Shown here: positions 58,651 through 64,000 of the stretch, piece by piece | Numbering within the stretch: the first letter of the stretch is position 1 | How the letters are laid out: each line of letters starts with the position of its first letter | Source: Zonotrichia leucophrys gambelii | Lineage: Eukaryota > Chordata > Aves > Passeriformes > Passerellidae | Direction: 5' to 3' | Assembly: GCF_028769735.1 (NCBI RefSeq) | Contig: NC_088178.1 | Span: 21,712,357 to 21,776,356 of the forward strand | DNA length: 64,000 nt | Notes under the pieces: model-generated | What the model was told of the DNA's origin: nothing | Databases searched by the model: none | What the model saw: only the letters and a program-made list of their open reading frames with translations | Translations under genes and position numbers: made by a program

Positions 58651-61600
58651 GTGTATTCATTTTCCTTCCTATATGACTGCAGCCTTACATCTGTTTTTGA
58701 GAGAGGAAGTGGCATTTTGAGATGTCACTGCCAAATGCTGAGATTGTTTTTTTGTCTCTGTAATCCAAGATAATTTTTTTAGAAGTGCAGATGATCCTTT
58801 TATGCTCCTAGGTATAGAATATTGCCTAGATGTAACTTTTGGAAAAATATATGTACTTTTTTGGCTAGAAATGTACCATTTTCTAGCTGCAAATGTTCTG
58901 TTCATACAGAGCACTCTTAATGATCAAACCGGATGATAAAACTTACATAGTGTGCAGTCATGGAGGGTGCACTGACAGATTGGTAGCACCTCTGCTTTGC
59001 TTGAGGTGTTCTGCCAGTGTGCCTTGAGGATACTCATCTTTTATTTAATCGTGCCTTATTTGAAATGCCCAGAATTTCTGCCCTGAAGAAATGGCACTGG
59101 TTCTTTCCCAACTGCTTCCCTCTGCAGGGGGAAGGAGGGAACAAGAGACCAGTGCTGGAATGCAGAGGTGTGACATCCTTATAAAGCTGCTTGCAAAATC
59201 CAGGAGCCTGTTCTCTCATCTGTCTCAAAAAGGTCCAGTACTCACATGCTCAGTCAAAGAACATATTTCTATGTGATCCACCTGTTTAGGTGCTAGTAGT
59301 GTGTCTTCTGTAGAAGAAAAGACTTCTTTATTACCTGCACAACTAGTTCCTAAATATCATCTCTCAACTGTTCTCTCTCTCTCTTTTTTTTTTTTAAATT
59401 TTTAATAATGCAACCTTCAAATTCTTTCAAGTTATTGACCAACAGGGAGATCCCCAGGCTACATTTGTTTTGTTCAGATCAATCCTGGCTTCACCTGAAC
59501 AAGATCTTTTCTCCCTGGAGTAAAATGCATGAAAAGTTGTGAATACTTGCACTAAACTTGGCATCATTACTCTTTTTAAGTTAAAGAGATGCTGCCTTCC
59601 ATCTTTTCCCAGTTCTCTTCACTTGTCATCTTTAGCAGTTGCTCACATGTGGGAATGTGTGGATAATGTCAGAGATAAAAGTAGAGTTAACTAATAAAGA
59701 CTTTTTCAGGAGCTGCCTTTGTGCAGTCACTCAGCCCACCAATCTGCCCATTTTTCTTGATCTCTTTTTGTATTTCAGGATAATGTTGTCTAGGTAAAAA
59801 GGGCAGAAGATTGTTGCAGTGAATTTTTATGTAGTTGGAGTAGATGAGATCATCCTTCTTCATCTCTTTGCTGGGTAGTGCTTTTTAAATGCAATCCCCC
59901 AGCCTGACTTTTAGCACGCTGGATCCTGCTGTTGAGAATATACAGACAAAACAACTGGAAAATACTAAAAAAGACTCCTGATGATAAAATGCCCAAGAAG
60001 CAATAGGTGTTGTGGAAACCAGTGGCCCACACAGTCCATTTTTATCTTTCATCCTGCAGGCTGTGGGGCTCTCTCATCTCAGTGCACTTCAGAGGCAGCT
60101 TTAACCACTTGAGTAACCGTGGTGTGTTCATCCCTTCCCGCTGCTCTCAGGCAGGGCCATCCACCACAAGCTGTGGAGCAGGGAATCAATCCCCATGGAT
60201 TTGGGGAAGGATAATAGTTTTATATTCTACAGCACAAGGCATCTGGTCCTTCTGAAAACACATTCTAACTGCATTACAGATAATGTTGGTCTCTTTCTTC
60301 CTCTTTCAAGACAGTGTGTCCTGTGAACTTTACTTGAAAAGGTTTTTCAAAGTGGTCAGTTTTATATTTATTAACTTTTGGGTTCACTCACCTTTTCTGT
60401 GGTTTTCTGTTATGAAGAAAACTGGGTATCTTTATTTATTCTTTGCACTGCTCATTACTCCAACTTTGTGTTTTCATTCTAAAGCAGTCTCAGTCTTTGC
60501 TGACATGCATAAAACCCCTGAAGTATTGGAAAGCAGAAGTTGCAGCCCCTGCTGCTGGGGAAGTTTTCTGACTTCTAGTATTAATGTAACTTTCATTACC
60601 TCAAAGATTTAAATATTTATTTATTGGGAGGAGAAGAAAAAGTCTCACCTTCAGCAGAAGGCTTATCTTGGTGCCTACTTTATCCAACTTTAGCTCTCTG
60701 GTTTTCAAATTCCTTATTTTGTGTGTCTGGAAATGACAGAAAATTAAAGCCTATAGTTCTGCGTTTCCCATGAGAACTGACTTCGATCATATCCTGTAAA
60801 TACAATCTAATTAAACCTTTATATACAGTGTGAAAGCAGAGGGAAACACAGTGCTTTTTTGCTTTTTCCTAATAAGTACAGCTGTCATAGTGAAGGAGAA
60901 ATTACCTATTCATAAACATCTCGGTTTTATTTAGTCATCCTTAAATTAGATTTTGTGAGATTTAAGTTATTGCGTAAACGTTGCTCCTCAAAATAGCTCT
61001 CTATAAGCTATTTTCACTTTGAAGCATCAGATAAGGAGACATGAGTTTTGACAGGTTGAAGGCAATAGAAATCTTTGTGGGAGATAGATATCCCTGAAAA
61101 TCCACCTCCTCGTTGTCTCATAAAGAGGAGGAAGCGTGAAGGAAGGGAAAAGAGAGAGTAGTTTTTCATTCTGCTGTTAAGCTTAAGGGGACAGATATTA
61201 TTCTCCTAATGTCTGCTCTGCTGAAATGAAAAACTCACTGACAATAATCACTTCTTTGACCTACCTATCTGCACCAAGAAAAGGGAAGGAGCCTGCCTTT
61301 TGTTTTAAATTTTATGCACGTGCACAGCATGTGTCCTCTGTTTTGCAGAAAATAATCTGTTCTTCTCTGAGGCTTGAAATGTTAGACTGGTTTGGTTCTG
61401 CCTGTGAAATGTTTGGTGCTGGGTAGATGTGTGAAGCTTTTGCATTTGAAAAGATGTCATGCCAGTAAAATGTCTTAGACTCCTTTTATCTTATTTCTAA
61501 ATTTCCTTGTGTTCTCCCTTGGTGGCATTCAGTTATCTGTCCAGTCCTTGTTCCTTTTTCACCTGATTGTGTCCTAGAGGTGCTGTAAAGAACCTGGCAG

Positions 61601-61695
61601 TGCTTGGCAGGGCAGCCTTTGGTTAGTTATTCAGGTATCCAGCTAATTTGTTCCTTAGTTTACCAAGCTGAGGATCAACATTCAAAATTATGGTG

Positions 61696-61727
61696 CAGTA
61701 TATATATATGACAGTATATATATATGA
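61696..61727. repeat. tandem 16-base TA-rich duplication
   Basis: CAGTATATATATATGA occurs twice back to back (61696-61711 and 61712-61727). Probably a variable short tandem repeat. Confidence 0.9.
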
Positions 61728-63815
61728 CAATGTGCACCTTGAACCGAATTTTTATCCAGAGATTTTTGGGTATTCTGTTGTTTTGGTTGGTAGAAAGTGG
61801 TAGAAGGTGAGAGACAAAACTGCAAATGCCCAAGGAAGCACTTTCTTACCAATTGGTGTGCACAGAAATTGTTTTCTAAACAAAAGCAAACACAGTAAAT
61901 TCTCCTATCATGGGTCTCCCTAAGGAAATGCTACATCTGCTGGCAGGACAGCTCAAGTAGCCTGATTTCTGCAGAGCTCTTAATTTCCTGTATCCGTATG
62001 AATAAAGTGCCTTGAAAGCAAAAGGCAAAATCCCTCATGTTTTATTGTAGCCCTAAGACAGCAAATACTTAAGCATGTGCAAATTTTAGTGTTAAAGTGA
62101 AGCATGTGTGTGCCTCAGTATTTCTGTGTAAGTATCAAAGGGCTCATATATACTTGTAATTTATACCTCACTTAGATCACACAGAGAAGAATTACATCAG
62201 AGAAAAGTAAATTCTTCAATAACTGTTCACCAAGTCCTCCAGCTCCATACGAATTACCAGTAAACAGTGTAGTGTTTGTGTCAGCATGTTTGGTCTTAAG
62301 AGAAAAAAGGATAAGGACAGCAGGCTAAATGTGCAGGGGAATTTGCTTATAACTCTGCAATTTGAATGTTTTTACCCAAATGTTTAATTATGTCATACAT
62401 TACATATGAATATAAATGTAGATTTCTTTTTAAAGAAAATTCTTCTTGATTAAAAATAGCTATCTATGAATCTAAGGGAAGCTGATGAAAATGTCTTTTT
62501 ACTTGCTATTCATAACATCCAAATCAGTTTTCTTCTTCTTCAACATAAGGATTCAGTGACAGATTTAATCTGAAGTGCATTTTCTCAAGCTAAGGGATAA
62601 GCAGTAATAAAAACAAGACATGATGTAAATTCATGGAATTTCAGTACAAGGCATGAAAAGAGTTAGGTACTGCTGCAGTCTATGACACAATGAGTTAAAT
62701 TTTCTTTGAGTTGTTAATATATGTTGCCAAAAGAATGTTTTTTGCTCTAAATAGGTTAGCAGGAAGGTAGTAACTGTAATGCATTCCAAGTTTAAAATGC
62801 ATTTATTCCATTTAGAGATCGATTTCATCCTTCACTGGAAAGTTTGAAATGTTTGAAGGCATTCAAGATAAAAATGTATCTTTTGACATAGAGTATTTTT
62901 AGTAGTATTTAGTACTCTTAAAATCATGAAGACAATAATCATATAAGATGCCAAATAATTGAAGCCCTTGTTTGTTTTGAACACTGAAACAAGGTAGCTG
63001 GAGCACTGTGCTGCTGCAGGCGATCTGTAGCTGGGGATTATCTGCATTACCTCATCCGCCTGTCCTTGGTGGCAGAGTGAGTCAGAGCCCTGCATACCAT
63101 CAGATGTGATGAAACAAGATGCAACCTTTCTTTAAAAAACCCACCCAAACAGTAACATAAATGCAGCTCATCAAGATTTACTGTCCTGGTTTTTTTTTGA
63201 GTGCCTTAAAGTTTCTTGCAAACTGTGCATAGATGCATATGGATCCATGGTGTAATGTGCATCAAGGGAATGCAGCTTTCATAAAAGAAGTCTGTCCCTG
63301 TTGCCTGTGGGATTTCTTTTATATGTAAAATTTAGCTGAATAACACTGCTCGTGCAGTATCCTTCAGAAAAAGGAAAACAAATCATCCCAACTTCCTTAC
63401 TTCCTATTGCCCTGCTCCCTTCTGGCACTGGAGACTCCAGAGCTCACTGTGATTTCTTTTGGAGTAGGGCTGCTCCTGCTGCCATGGAGGGCAGTCACAG
63501 GATGAGGGGAATAGCAAATGTATCAGCAATAAATGTACTGGGGTTTTGCAAGCTTCTGTGTTAGGGTTTGCATTCACTGGAAACGGAATAGGGGGGTTTC
63601 TGCCAGAGCCTGTGTGGGGACAGGGATGTCAGCATCTCCAGGAGACTGCAGACTGTGCCAGGATCTGCTCTGAGGTCCATTAACTGCATAGTACTGAAGT
63701 GACCTCAAAGCTTTGGAAGGGCTATGGTCAATGTGGCAGATTTATGATCAGCAGTGGGTTTTGAAGTTTTGGTGTGATATCTGTAAATGATAACGTGATT
63801 TCTTTTCTCCTCCAG

Positions 63816-63891
63816 CCCTGGTCGCTCTCCAGTTTCCTTTGACAGTGAAATAATAATGATGAATCATGTGTACAAAGAAAGGTTTCCAAAG
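63816..63891 (+). CDS. MAST2: MAST2 exon entering the DUF1908 pre-kinase domain (gene continues beyond window)
   Basis: The 76-nt exon has the acceptor TTCTCCTCCAG and the donor GTAAAG. Its first base completes AGC (Ser), giving [20 protein letters not shown], then KERFPK, and it ends in phase 0. [13 protein letters not shown] is the MAST2 version; [11 protein letters not shown] is shared by the family. It begins the MAST pre-protein-kinase domain (DUF1908). The AGC-type kinase domain and PDZ domain of MAST proteins should follow downstream, outside this window, so the gene is incomplete here by truncation and not by damage. Confidence 0.95.
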
Positions 63892-64000
63892 GTAAAGAAA
63901 TACTTTTTGAATAATGCATTCAATGAACTTGTGTCCAAGCTCAGAATTAGTTTGTAGGGCTGGTTGGAGAAGGAGTCCAGCTTTTCCAGCCCATTTCCAA
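63892..64000 (+). other. MAST2: MAST2 intron, cut by the window edge
   Basis: Sequence after the GTAAAG donor with no further exon before the edge. It is AT-rich at first and then mixed. Confidence 0.85.

Larger units (their letters stand above)
56394..63815 (+). other. MAST2: MAST2 intron
   Basis: 7.4 kb between GTGAGC and the acceptor TTTTCTCCTCCAG. It contains an antisense CR1 fragment (56979-57150), a small direct repeat (58609-58650) and a doubled TA-rich unit (61696-61727). No extra exon was recognised. Confidence 0.8.

Overview
The window looks like a stretch of vertebrate, most probably avian, nuclear DNA. It is AT-rich with few repeats. It holds decayed CR1 retroposon tails in both orientations, a fossil MIR-type SINE, two CpG islands, and short exons with consensus GT-AG splice sites separated by kilobases of non-coding sequence. 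There are no bacterial-style operons, tRNA or rRNA genes, or CRISPR arrays. Nearly all longer open frames are chance frames inside introns.

The only gene I can support is the 5' half of a MAST-family microtubule-associated serine/threonine kinase on the + strand. It is best matched to MAST2. Five constitutive-looking exons (39548-39639, 46371-46446, 51390-51468, 56239-56393, 63816-63891) join in one frame with correct phases. They give the conserved Ser/Pro/Arg-rich region that runs into the start of the MAST pre-kinase domain (DUF1908). The kinase and PDZ domains must lie beyond the right edge. A further 21-nt in-frame exon (48848-48868) fits between the second and third of these and looks like an optional microexon.

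Upstream there are two CpG islands (about 4.81-5.34 kb and 14.59-14.96 kb). Each is followed by, or contains, a short ATG-initiated frame that ends at a strong splice donor in phase 2 (5566-5615 and 14700-14833). Phase 2 is exactly what the first common exon at 39548 needs. I interpret them as two alternative promoters and first exons encoding two different N-termini, spliced over about 34 kb or 25 kb. The exons for the long MAST2 N-terminus known from mammals were not seen and probably lie left of the window.

Other features are a perfect 36-bp-arm palindrome (4395-4476) abutting an AT/ATAC microsatellite, a 12-bp-arm hairpin near 10.9 kb, several short tandem duplications, and one intronic open frame (16889-17182) whose composition looks protein-like but which I cannot assign. 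The rest is intron or upstream sequence in which I see no gene.
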